Source: CAVPWP01 sp050789285
Lineage (GTDB): Bacteria; Pseudomonadota; Alphaproteobacteria; Rhodobacterales; Rhodobacteraceae
Direction: 5' to 3'
Assembly (NCBI RefSeq): GCF_050789285.1
Contig: NZ_JBOUVX010000003.1
Coordinates: 620,001 to 684,000, forward strand
DNA: 64,000 nt
A model generated the notes under the pieces. That model searched no databases. It was not told where the DNA came from and saw only the letters and a program-made list of their open reading frames with translations. Position 1 is the stretch's first letter. Every line of letters starts with the position of its first letter. Below are positions 8,654 to 16,937 of the stretch, piece by piece. Position numbers and translations under genes: made by a program.

Positions 8654-10027
8654 TTACGCGAACTGGGCCGTCGCGGCGCGGGCCTTGAACTCGTCGAAGA
8701 TGCGCGTGCCGGACTGCGCCAGGGCCGCCTGAAGCGCCGGGATATCGGCGCGCAGCATCCGGCCGCCCTGCTTGTGGACGACGCCGCCCACCATCACCGT
8801 GTCGATGTTGCCGGGATGGGCATATCCCACCACGGCATGGACCGGATCGAAGGCGCCCGACAGGTTCAGATCCCCCCCGCGGACAAGGATGAGGTCCGCC
8901 GCCTTCCTGGGTTCGAGCGTGCCAATCCGGTTCTCGAGCCGCGCCAGCCGTGCGCCCTCGGCCGTCGCCCAGCCCAGCGCGTCGCGCACGGTGATCGGAA
9001 TCGGGTGCGGGCGCTCGCCCGTCCGGGCCTTCACCGCCATCGAGGTGAAGTGGCGTTCGGTCTGAAGCGTGAAGCGCGTGCAGGCCAGCATGTCGGGGGC
9101 GAAGGCGCTTTCGATGTCGGTCCCGATCGAGAAGGCCACGCCCCGCTCCAGAAGCCGGCGGCTGAGCGGATCGCCATAGCAGATCTGAAGTTCGATCTCG
9201 GCCGTCACGGTGAAGCTAGCGCCCGCGTCGACGAGGACGCCAAGATCGCGGTCGGTCAGTTCGTTGCCGTGGACGATGTTCACCCGGCGGTCGATCAGCC
9301 CTGCGGCCGCGGCCTTCGCATACCCCTCGGGCGCGGGCATCGACGCGCCCGAATGATGGATCGACACGACAAGGTCGTGGTCCTTCGCCAGCCGGAAATC
9401 CTGCAACACCACATCCTCGACCGACATCTGCGGGCCAAGGATCGCCATGCCCATGGTCACCAGCGCGTCGTCCGACGAAAGCCGGCCGGTGCGCAGGCGC
9501 GCGACTTCCGCGGCCGACATCGGGATCTCGGAGAAGTGCTTCTGGCCGGGCTTCGGATCGGGCTTGGCCGAGCCGTGAAGGAACACCGCGCGGATGCCGG
9601 CGTCCTGAAGGCCGTCGATGGCGGCGTCGGAATGGTCGGGGGTGGGGTTGTTGTGGTGCCAGTCGACCATCGTCGTGACACCGTTGTTGAGCTGATTCAG
9701 CGCCCCAACAAGGTTCGCGATGCGGATGTCCTCGGGCGTGAAGAAATTGGCCAGCCCCGCATGCATCGCGCGAAAGTAGTTGGTACCGGTCCAGTCGGTC
9801 GCAAGCCCGCGCAGACCGGTCTGCCAAGTATGGATATGGGCGTTCACAAGGCCCGGCATCACGATCATGCCGGATGCGTCGATGACCCTGTCCTCGTCGC
9901 GGGCCGGCAGGTCGGGCCCGATCGCGGCGATGCGGCCATCCTCGATCAGGATGTCCTGATCCCTTTCGGGCGCCGCCCCGGGAACAAGCGTCAGGACCAG
10001 ACCCTTCCTGACCAGCGTCCTTGGCAT
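8654..10027 (-). CDS. metal-dependent amidohydrolase (SAH-deaminase/chlorohydrolase-like)
   Basis: The product has 457 residues from ATG 10027 with a strong GGGGAGGAG ribosome site. PGLVNAHIH near residue 61 is the HxH metal motif, SIHHSG near 220 supplies the next His, NIVHGNELTD near 255 another, and GTDIESAFAPD near 305 the metal-binding Asp. The family deaminates or dehalogenates aromatic rings (guanine, S-adenosylhomocysteine, atrazine-type substrates). It is the first gene of the minus-strand run and lies 36 bases downstream of a GCAATCGATTGC palindrome that may be its operator. Confidence 0.85.
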   Translation of the reverse strand: MPRTLVRKGLVLTLVPGAAPERDQDILIEDGRIAAIGPDLPARDEDRVIDASGMIVMPGLVNAHIHTWQTGLRGLATDWTGTNYFRAMHAGLANFFTPEDIRIANLVGALNQLNNGVTTMVDWHHNNPTPDHSDAAIDGLQDAGIRAVFLHGSAKPDPKPGQKHFSEIPMSAAEVARLRTGRLSSDDALVTMGMAILGPQMSVEDVVLQDFRLAKDHDLVVSIHHSGASMPAPEGYAKAAAAGLIDRRVNIVHGNELTDRDLGVLVDAGASFTVTAEIELQICYGDPLSRRLLERGVAFSIGTDIESAFAPDMLACTRFTLQTERHFTSMAVKARTGERPHPIPITVRDALGWATAEGARLARLENRIGTLEPRKAADLILVRGGDLNLSGAFDPVHAVVGYAHPGNIDTVMVGGVVHKQGGRMLRADIPALQAALAQSGTRIFDEFKARAATAQFA

Positions 10028-10062
10028 CGTCTCCTCCCCTGATCACGTGCGAAACGCGCCGA

Positions 10063-10074
10063 GCAATCGATTGC
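10063..10074. promoter_or_regulatory. LacI-type operator candidate GCAATCGATTGC
   Basis: Perfect 12-base palindrome centred on CG, the hallmark of LacI/GalR-family operators (core xGCAAnCGnTTGCx). It is 36 bases upstream of the amidohydrolase start and within the divergent region shared with the MBL gene. A near copy lies at 63986-63999. No LacI-family gene is in the window. Confidence 0.45.
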
Positions 10075-10134
10075 ACGCCCACGGCCACTTGTCGAGAGCA
10101 TTGGCGGAACGCGCGGTCCGGCCCGACGCGCCCG

Positions 10135-10148
10135 TTGACCGCCGTCAA
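10135..10148. promoter_or_regulatory. FNR/FixK-like box TTGACCGCCGTCAA
   Basis: The dyad TTGAC-N4-GTCAA matches the relaxed FNR/FixK consensus TTGAy-N4-rTCAA. Its centre is 92 bases upstream of the MBL-fold gene start, which allows a class II position (-41.5) with a leader of about 50 bases. The TTGACCnnnGTCAA form recurs at 15506 and 57618. Confidence 0.55.
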
Positions 10149-10233
10149 TTCGCTTCGCACCGCATCGTGGCCGGATCGACGCGACGGCGTTCCTGGGTCG
10201 GCGCGTCGGGAACCACGGGGACGAGGGACCAGG

Positions 10234-11613
10234 ATGAAAATCTCCTTTCACGGTGCGGCGGGGGGCGTGACCGGATCCTGCCACCTGATCTCGGTCGCGG
10301 GGCGCAACATCCTTGTCGACTGCGGCATGTTCCAGGGCGGGCACGAGCTGCATCAGGACAACCGGGCCCCCTTCGGCTTCGATCCGGACTCGGTCGACGT
10401 GCTTCTGCTGACCCACGCCCATCTCGATCACTGCGGGCGCATCCCGCTGCTTCTCAAGCGCGGCTTCTCGGGCGAGATCATCTGTACGCCGGCCACGCGG
10501 GATCTTGCGCGGCTCATCCTCCTCGATTCGGCGCATCTGCACGAGGAAGAGGCCCGCCGCCGCCGCCATCATGGGGCGACCGGACAGGAAAGCGAGCCGC
10601 TTTACGACACCGTCGATGTCCTGGACAGCCTCGACCGCTTCGGCCGGCTGGCCGAGTACGGCGTGCCGATCGACCTGGGACGAGGCGCGGTCGCCACCTT
10701 CTTCGAGGCCGGGCACATCCTTGGCTCGGCCAGCGTCCTGCTTGATCTGACCGAACGAGGCAGGCGCCGGCGCGTTCTGCTTTCCGGCGACATCGGCCCG
10801 CGCGAACGGCCGCTTCTGAACCCGGCCATGCCGCCGTCGGACGTGGACGTCGTGGTGATGGAAAGCACCTATGGCGACCGCGACCACCGGCCGCTTGACG
10901 CGACGATCGCGGAATTCGAAGCCGCGATCCGCCAGGCCGACGATCGCGGCGGCAACGTGATAATCCCGACCTTCGCGCTGGAACGTGCGCAGGAGCTGCT
11001 TTTCTGCCTGCGCGAGGGGATGCTGGGCGGGCGGATCCGCGCACTGATGTCGGTCTATCTCGATTCGCCCATGGCGATCTCGGCGACGCAGCTGTTCCGG
11101 CGGCACCCCGACGCGATGAAGCCCGCCATCGCGGCCATGATCCGCCGGGGCGACGACCCGTTCCGCCTGCCCGAATTGCACTTTACCCGCGACGCGTCCG
11201 AGTCGATGGCGTTGAACCGCGTCCGTTCAGGCGCGATCATCATGGCGGGGTCGGGCATGTGCACCGGAGGGCGCGTTCGTCACCACCTGCGCCACAACCT
11301 TGCCCATGCCGACTGCAGCGTGATCTTCGTGGGTTTCGCCGCCAAGGGCACGCTGGCGCGGATCATCATCGACGGCGCCAGGACCGTCCGGCTGTTCGGC
11401 GACGGGATTCCGGTCCGGGCGGGCATCCACACGATCAACGGGTTTTCGGCCCACGCCGGGCGAACGGACCTGCTGGACTGGCATGCGCGCACCGGCGCCC
11501 CGGAACGCACGTTCCTCGTGCATGGCGAAGACGCAGCGCGGGCCTCGCTTGCCGGCGCACTGGGAAAGGACAGGGTCACCCTGCCCGCGCTGCACGCCAG
11601 CTTCGACCTTTAG
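10234..11613 (+). CDS. MBL-fold beta-CASP protein with RNA-specificity domain
   Basis: The product has 459 residues. ATG 10234 (GAGGGACCAGG upstream) is preferred to a 71-codon extension that covers the promoter region. The metallo-beta-lactamase core has THAHLDHCGR near residue 57 (HxHxDH zinc site), GHILGSA near 163 and a metal Asp in LLSGDIG near 185. The beta-CASP part carries VVMESTYGDRDH and IIPTFALERAQE, and the C-terminal RMMBL motif is GFSAHAGRTDLL. Members are RNA endo/exonucleases or processing factors related to CPSF73 and TTHA0252. It stands alone behind an FNR/FixK-like box, so it may be an oxygen-responsive RNase; the substrate is unknown. Confidence 0.85.
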   Translation: MKISFHGAAGGVTGSCHLISVAGRNILVDCGMFQGGHELHQDNRAPFGFDPDSVDVLLLTHAHLDHCGRIPLLLKRGFSGEIICTPATRDLARLILLDSAHLHEEEARRRRHHGATGQESEPLYDTVDVLDSLDRFGRLAEYGVPIDLGRGAVATFFEAGHILGSASVLLDLTERGRRRRVLLSGDIGPRERPLLNPAMPPSDVDVVVMESTYGDRDHRPLDATIAEFEAAIRQADDRGGNVIIPTFALERAQELLFCLREGMLGGRIRALMSVYLDSPMAISATQLFRRHPDAMKPAIAAMIRRGDDPFRLPELHFTRDASESMALNRVRSGAIIMAGSGMCTGGRVRHHLRHNLAHADCSVIFVGFAAKGTLARIIIDGARTVRLFGDGIPVRAGIHTINGFSAHAGRTDLLDWHARTGAPERTFLVHGEDAARASLAGALGKDRVTLPALHASFDL

Positions 11614-11622
11614 CGCCCCGCC

Positions 11623-13509
11623 CTAGCGCAGCCAGAGGCGCGCGTAGGGCGGCAGCGGGATAGCCCCCGTGCCGTCGCCCACGGGGGCGTCCGACAGAAG
11701 GTCGTGCAGGCCGGTCGCGCCGTTCTGCACCGCCCAGCTTGCCGGCACCGCGTGCCAGAAGTCGGTGAAGTTGAACAGACAGACAACGCTGCCGGTCGGC
11801 GCCCGGCGCGCGACGGCGAAGAGCGCCGTGTTCCCGGTCTGCAGGATCTCGGTCGGGTGGCGGGCGTGGAAGGCGGGCGTCGCGGCGCGTCGGGCGAAGA
11901 TGCGGCGCAACCCGGCAAGCACCCGCCCTTCAATGCTGCCGGGCGCCGCCGCGGCCGCCTGCGCGCGGTCCCAGTCCATGACCGGGCGGTGCAGCCATCG
12001 GCTGTCGTGGGCGTGGCGCGGCTCGTCGTGGTAGCCATAGTCGTTCAGCAGCCCGACCTCGTCGCCCATGTAGATCAGCGGGATGCCGCAGTAGCTGGCG
12101 ATCAGGGCATGGCCCATCAGGATGCGATCGATGGCGCGGTCGACGGCCGTCGCATCGCCCGCGGCCACCGCCTTTTCGAGACCGGCAAGCGAAGCGCAGG
12201 TGCCGCTGATCCGCTTGTCGCCGGTCTCGGGGTTGAACTGGAAGGGTTCGCCCGCCGCGAAGGACCCCGGAAAGGCGCCTTCGTAGAACTCGGACAGGAA
12301 GGCCCGGTGCATCCGCCCGTCAAGGCCCACGGCGGCGGCGTCCTCGTCCGTCACGGCCCAGCCGATGTCGTCGTGGCAACGAAGGTAGGTGGCGTAGGTC
12401 GCGTTGGTGAGCGTGGGCGGGAAATGCGTGGCCATGACATGAGTCATGAGCTGCGTGTCGCGCGCCGCCAGCGCCGACCAGAACTGCACCATGAGCGAGT
12501 TGTGATAGGCCAGGTTGCCTTCCTTCCCGTCATGCTCGCCCCGGCCCAGATAGGGCAGCATCTCTTCGGGGCTGACGATCGCCTCTTCGAGGTGGATGAC
12601 CGCGGGCGCCACGATCCGGCAGGCCGCACGCAGCGCCTGCAGCAGCATGTGGCATTCAGGTTCGGACTGGCAGCGCGTGCCCATCCGCTTCCAGATGAAG
12701 GCCACGGCATCCAGCCGCAGGATCTCGACCCCGCGATTGGCCAGGAACAGCATCACTTCGACCATCTCGAGAAAGATCTGCGGATTGGCCCAGTTCAGGT
12801 CCCACTGGTGTTCGTTGAAGGTCGTCCAGACCCAGCGGCCGATGTCGGGATACCAGGTGAAGTTGCCCGGCGCGTTGTCGGGAAAGACCTCGACCAGGGT
12901 CTTCTCGTAGGCCTTGGGCAGGCGGTCGTCCTCGAACATCAGGTAGTAGTCCCGATATCTCGGATCCCCCGCGCGGGCCTTCTTCGCCCAGGCGTGTTCC
13001 TTGGCGGTGTGGTTGATGACGAGGTCGACGCAGACGCTGATGCCGCGCGCCCGGCAAGCGGCGGTTGCGGCCTCGAAATCGGCCATGTCGCCGTAGGCCG
13101 GGTTGATGCGGCGATAGTCCATCACCGAATAGCCACCATCGCTGTCGCCCGGGCGCGGCTTCAGGCAGGGCATGAAGTGGACGTAGGTGATACCGAGATC
13201 GGCCAGATAGTCGAGCTTGCCGGGCACCCCCTTCAGGTCGCCGGCGAAGCGATCGATGTAGAAGGCATAGCCCGTCATGTCGGGGCGCTGAAACCAGTCG
13301 GGCTCGAGGTCGCGCCGCAGATCGAGGCGCTTGAGGTCCGCCGGCCGTTCGGCCCAGGCCTTGCGCAGGCTGCGCTCAAGCGCCTTGCGGAACCGCGCAT
13401 AATCGGGATGGGTGCCGTAGATCCGCGAGAGCATGTCCCACAGATCGTCGCGGCTGCGGGCATAGCGCAGCGCGAAGATGTCGTCGTCCGAGATCGAGAA
13501 TGCCGCCAT
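11623..13509 (-). CDS. amylosucrase (GH13 subfamily 4)
   Basis: The product has 628 residues, about the length of Neisseria polysaccharea amylosucrase, and is collinear with it. It makes an alpha-1,4-glucan from sucrose, releasing fructose. Catalytic residues fit: nucleophile Asp in ILRLDAVAF (about residue 267), acid/base Glu in HLEEAIV (about 309) and transition-state Asp in CHDDIGW (about 380). The amylosucrase N-terminal helical domain, ending in EPDWFQRPDMTGY, precedes the barrel, and LIYMGDEVGLLND closes it. No signal peptide is seen, so it is probably cytosolic. It lies 84 bases after phaC on the same strand and may share its promoter. Sucrose hydrolase is the alternative activity. Confidence 0.88.
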   Translation of the reverse strand: MAAFSISDDDIFALRYARSRDDLWDMLSRIYGTHPDYARFRKALERSLRKAWAERPADLKRLDLRRDLEPDWFQRPDMTGYAFYIDRFAGDLKGVPGKLDYLADLGITYVHFMPCLKPRPGDSDGGYSVMDYRRINPAYGDMADFEAATAACRARGISVCVDLVINHTAKEHAWAKKARAGDPRYRDYYLMFEDDRLPKAYEKTLVEVFPDNAPGNFTWYPDIGRWVWTTFNEHQWDLNWANPQIFLEMVEVMLFLANRGVEILRLDAVAFIWKRMGTRCQSEPECHMLLQALRAACRIVAPAVIHLEEAIVSPEEMLPYLGRGEHDGKEGNLAYHNSLMVQFWSALAARDTQLMTHVMATHFPPTLTNATYATYLRCHDDIGWAVTDEDAAAVGLDGRMHRAFLSEFYEGAFPGSFAAGEPFQFNPETGDKRISGTCASLAGLEKAVAAGDATAVDRAIDRILMGHALIASYCGIPLIYMGDEVGLLNDYGYHDEPRHAHDSRWLHRPVMDWDRAQAAAAAPGSIEGRVLAGLRRIFARRAATPAFHARHPTEILQTGNTALFAVARRAPTGSVVCLFNFTDFWHAVPASWAVQNGATGLHDLLSDAPVGDGTGAIPLPPYARLWLR

Positions 13510-13593
13510 GTCCCTGCGCCGCCCGAAACCGCCTTCGCCACCGATAACGGCGAATCCCGGCCTTGACGATACGGTTTGGCGGCGCTCGCGGAC

Positions 13594-15435
13594 CTAGCGC
13601 TGAAAGACGTAGGTGCCCGGCGCCTCGCGCAGGGGGGGATAGCGATCATCGGCCGTCCCCATCCCCGGGGGCGGGCCCTCGCCGGTCGATCGATCCGCCA
13701 GCCAGTCGGCGAAGGCCGGCCACCACGACCCTTCCCGCCGCTCGGCCGCCGCCGCCCAGGCCTCGGGGGCGCGGTAGGACTCGCCGTCACGGGTCGTGTG
13801 CAGGCGGAATTCCCACCCCTTGCGCCCGGGGTCGCTGACGATGCCCGCGTTATGCCCGCCGGTGGTCAGGACGAAGGTGATCGGGGTGTCGGCAAACAGG
13901 TGCAGCTTGTAGACCGACCGCCAGGGCGCGACGTGATCGCCGGTGGTCGAGACGCAGAAGATCGGCACGTCGATGTCGCTCAGCGCCACCGGCGCGACGC
14001 CCACGCAGTACAGCCCCTGCGCCAGTTCGTTGCGCAGGAAGATATGGCGCAGGTAGTCGCTGTGCATCCGATAGGGCATGCGCGTGGCATCGGCGTTCCA
14101 GGCCATGAGGTCGAACATCGCCGGTCGTTCGCCCATCAGGTAGTCGTGCACGTAGCGTGACCAGATCAGGTCGGCCGAGCGCAGAAGCTGGAACGCGCCG
14201 GCCATCTGCTTGGTGTCGAGATAGCCCTGGTCCCACATCATGTCCTCGAGAAAGGCGACCTGGCTTTCGCTGATGAAAAGCTGAAGCTCGCCCGGTTCCT
14301 CGAAATCGGTCTGGGTCGCCAGAAGGGTCAGCGTCGCCAGCCGGCGGTCGCCGTCGCGCGCCTGCTGCGCGGCCTTCGCCGCCATCAGCGTTCCGCCCAG
14401 GCAATAGCCCACGCCATGCACCTTCGCGTCCGGCATGATGGCCGCGACCGCGTCGAAAGCGGCGTCGACGGCGGCGAAGTAGTCCTCCATCCCGAGGTCG
14501 CGATCGTCGGCCGTGGGATTGCGCCACGAGACCATAAAGACGGTGAACCCCTGCCCCACCAGATAGCGCACCAGCGAATTCTGGGGGCTGAGGTCGAGGA
14601 TGTAGTACTTCATGATCCAGGCCGGCACGATCAGCACCGGTTCGGTCTTCACCGCGTCGGTCTGCGGGGCGTACTGGATCAGTTCAAGAAGGTGGTTGCG
14701 GAAGACGACCTTGCCGGGCGTAAGGGCCACGTCGCGTCCGGGCAGGTAATCCTCGCTTCCCACCGGCACCTTGCCAGAGACCGCCCTTTCCCAGTCCTCG
14801 AACAGATTGTGCATCCCGCGCACAAGGTTCGCACCGCCCTCGCGCAGGGTCGTGGCCGCGACCTCGGGGTTGGTCGCCACGAAGTTCGAGGGCGAAACGA
14901 GGTCAAGCATCTGGCGGTTGAGAAACGACACGACCTTCGCCGCGTGATCGTCAAGACCGTCGATGTCGTGGGCGGCGTTGAACCACCATTGCTGGGTCAG
15001 AAGGAAGTTCTGATAGATCAGGTTGTAGGGCCAGCGCTGCCAGGCCGGGTGATCGAAGCGGTGATCGTGCGGAAGGGGCGCGATGCAGGGCGGGGTGTCG
15101 GGATCGCGGGCGGCCTGTCCGGCGTAGATCGCCAGCCGCATCGACTTGCGCAGGGCCTTTTCGGCCAGTTGCAACTGCTTGCCCGGCGACCCCACAAGGT
15201 GCGCGCCCCAGGCAAAGACGGTCGATGCCAGCCCATAGGGCGACACGCCCAGCGTGAAGCGCGCCAGGTGCGCGTTCATCGCCCGGTCAAGGCTTCTGGT
15301 GCTGTAGCGATCGACCATGTCGGGAACGATCGCCCCGTTGTCGGGTCTCGCGTCCGGTGTGGCGGCAACCGCGCGCTCCGGCTGCGCCTCGGTCCTGACC
15401 TTCGCGGCCGCTTTCCGGCCTGTCGTGCGGGGCAT
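13594..15435 (-). CDS. phaC: class I poly(3-hydroxyalkanoate) polymerase PhaC
   Basis: The product has 613 residues. ATG 15435 is preferred (AGGAAGGA about 9 bases upstream) to ATG 15507, which has no ribosome site and overlaps the FNR/FixK-like box. The enzyme polymerises 3-hydroxyacyl-CoA into storage polyester on granule surfaces. The lipase-like box GVGYCLGG holds the catalytic Cys; the Asp lies in STTGDHVAPW and the His in TTGGHNAGIV. The N-terminal PhaC_N domain has the typical WPYNLIYQNFLL segment. No phasin, depolymerase or phaAB lies nearby; the next gene downstream is amylosucrase, so two carbon-storage enzymes sit together. Confidence 0.92.
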   Translation of the reverse strand: MPRTTGRKAAAKVRTEAQPERAVAATPDARPDNGAIVPDMVDRYSTRSLDRAMNAHLARFTLGVSPYGLASTVFAWGAHLVGSPGKQLQLAEKALRKSMRLAIYAGQAARDPDTPPCIAPLPHDHRFDHPAWQRWPYNLIYQNFLLTQQWWFNAAHDIDGLDDHAAKVVSFLNRQMLDLVSPSNFVATNPEVAATTLREGGANLVRGMHNLFEDWERAVSGKVPVGSEDYLPGRDVALTPGKVVFRNHLLELIQYAPQTDAVKTEPVLIVPAWIMKYYILDLSPQNSLVRYLVGQGFTVFMVSWRNPTADDRDLGMEDYFAAVDAAFDAVAAIMPDAKVHGVGYCLGGTLMAAKAAQQARDGDRRLATLTLLATQTDFEEPGELQLFISESQVAFLEDMMWDQGYLDTKQMAGAFQLLRSADLIWSRYVHDYLMGERPAMFDLMAWNADATRMPYRMHSDYLRHIFLRNELAQGLYCVGVAPVALSDIDVPIFCVSTTGDHVAPWRSVYKLHLFADTPITFVLTTGGHNAGIVSDPGRKGWEFRLHTTRDGESYRAPEAWAAAAERREGSWWPAFADWLADRSTGEGPPPGMGTADDRYPPLREAPGTYVFQR

Positions 15436-15505
15436 CCTGCGGCGTCCTTCCTGCGGCACCTGCGCCGCGTCGTGCAGCAGACTAAGACAGCAGGTCGAAG
15501 TCGCC

Positions 15506-15519
15506 ATTGACCCTGGTCA
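15506..15519. promoter_or_regulatory. FNR/FixK-like box TTGACCCTGGTCAA between phaC and di-heme peroxidase
   Basis: Dyad TTGAC-N4-GTCAA. Its centre is about 77 bases from both the phaC start (15435, minus) and the di-heme peroxidase start (15590, plus), so one site could serve both divergent promoters at a -41.5 position with leaders near 36 bases. Confidence 0.6.
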
Positions 15520-15589
15520 AGGCGACATCTCGGCACTTGACGACAGGCCGCCGTCCGGCGCTACTGATCGGGCGCGACGGATCACTTAC

Positions 15590-16927
15590 ATGGCACCAAT
15601 GCACCACAAGGCCCTCTCACTGGCGGCGCTTGCGCTTCTGATGGCGGTTCCCGCCTTGGCCGACGGCCTGCCCCGGCCGCTGACCGACTCCGATTTCATG
15701 GCCACCGACCCCGCCGAGGTCGAGCTTGGCCAGCTTCTGTTCTATGACGCGATCCTGTCGGGCAACCGCAACATCGCCTGCGCGACCTGCCACCATCCCC
15801 GCTTCGCCACCGGCGATGGCCTGTCGCTGGGCCTGGGCGAAGGCGGTGTCGGGTTGGGGCCCGCGCGCAAGGCCGACCCGGCGAACCTTCCCGAACAGCG
15901 CATCCCCCGCAACTCGCCCGCCCTGTTCAACCTCGGGGCGCACGAGGTCACGGTGATGTTCCACGACGGCCGGATCGAGACCGATCCCGCGCGCCCCTCG
16001 GGTCTGCGCACCCCGCTCGAGGACGAGATGGTGGCGGGCTTCGCCAACCTGCTGTCGGCCCAGACCATGTTCCCGGTGCTGTCGCCCGACGAGATGGCCG
16101 GCCACTACCAGGAGAACGACGTCTCCAAGGCCGTCCGCCAGGGCCGGATCACCGGCGACGGCGGCGCCTGGGACATCATCTCGGACCGGGTGGCGGCCAT
16201 TCCTGAATACCGGCAGCGCTTCGAAGCCGTCTATCCCGAGATCGCGGCAGGCCGCGACATCGGCTTCACCGACATCTCGAACGCGATCGCCGCCTTCATC
16301 GCCTTCGAGTGGCGTTCGGACCAAAGCCCCTTCGACGCCTACCTGCGGGGGGAAGCCGATCTTGCGCCGGACGCGGCCCTGGGTCTCGAGCTGTTTTACG
16401 GCGAGGCGGGCTGCGCGTCCTGCCATTCCGGGCCGCTGCTGACCGACCACGGCTTTCACGCCATGGGCACGCCGCAGCTTGGCCCAGGCAAGGCCGAACG
16501 CTTTGAAAAGCATCAAAAGGACATCGGGCGGATGCGCGTCACCGGCCGGACCGAGGACGCCTATGCCTTCCGCACGCCGTCGCTGCGCAACGTCGCACGG
16601 ACCGGGCCCTGGGGGCACGCGGGCGCGCATTCGGACCTTGCAGCCTTCCTGCGCCACCACGCCGATCCGGTGACGGGTCTTGCCGCCTATGCGCCGCAGG
16701 CGACGCTGCCGGACCTGCCGGGCACCAAGCCCGACTGGACGATCCGCGACGCCGCCGCGACATGGGACGAGATCGCCGCGGCGGTCGAGACGCAGCCCCT
16801 TGCCCTTGGCGAGGGTGACGTCGAGGCGCTGATCGCCTTCCTCGGCAGCCTGACCGACCAGGCCGCGATCGACGGGCGGCTTGGCGTGCCCGAGACGGTG
16901 CCAAGCGGACTGCCGGTCGAGCGATAG
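15590..16927 (+). CDS. periplasmic di-heme cytochrome-c peroxidase/MauG-like protein
   Basis: The product has 445 residues from ATG 15590 (ATG 15599 is equally possible). A signal peptide (residues 1-25, LAALALLMAVPALA) leads to the periplasm. Two CxxCH haem motifs, CATCH near residue 64 and CASCH near 275, define the bacterial CcpA/MauG class. The intervening segment has FHDGRIETD and the later FRTPSLRNVARTGPWGHAG typical of the family. It reduces peroxide or performs MauG-like oxidation, using electrons from small cytochromes. It is divergent from phaC across an FNR/FixK-like box, which fits microoxic control of periplasmic peroxidases in related bacteria. Confidence 0.88.
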   Translation: MAPMHHKALSLAALALLMAVPALADGLPRPLTDSDFMATDPAEVELGQLLFYDAILSGNRNIACATCHHPRFATGDGLSLGLGEGGVGLGPARKADPANLPEQRIPRNSPALFNLGAHEVTVMFHDGRIETDPARPSGLRTPLEDEMVAGFANLLSAQTMFPVLSPDEMAGHYQENDVSKAVRQGRITGDGGAWDIISDRVAAIPEYRQRFEAVYPEIAAGRDIGFTDISNAIAAFIAFEWRSDQSPFDAYLRGEADLAPDAALGLELFYGEAGCASCHSGPLLTDHGFHAMGTPQLGPGKAERFEKHQKDIGRMRVTGRTEDAYAFRTPSLRNVARTGPWGHAGAHSDLAAFLRHHADPVTGLAAYAPQATLPDLPGTKPDWTIRDAAATWDEIAAAVETQPLALGEGDVEALIAFLGSLTDQAAIDGRLGVPETVPSGLPVER

Positions 16928-16937
16928 CGCGGGGGGT

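Noticed and set aside
6436..8688. 750-residue plus-strand frame opposite xdhC-like and bicupin genes
   Set aside because: The minus-strand proteins carry recognisable family motifs and ribosome sites; the plus frame has none.
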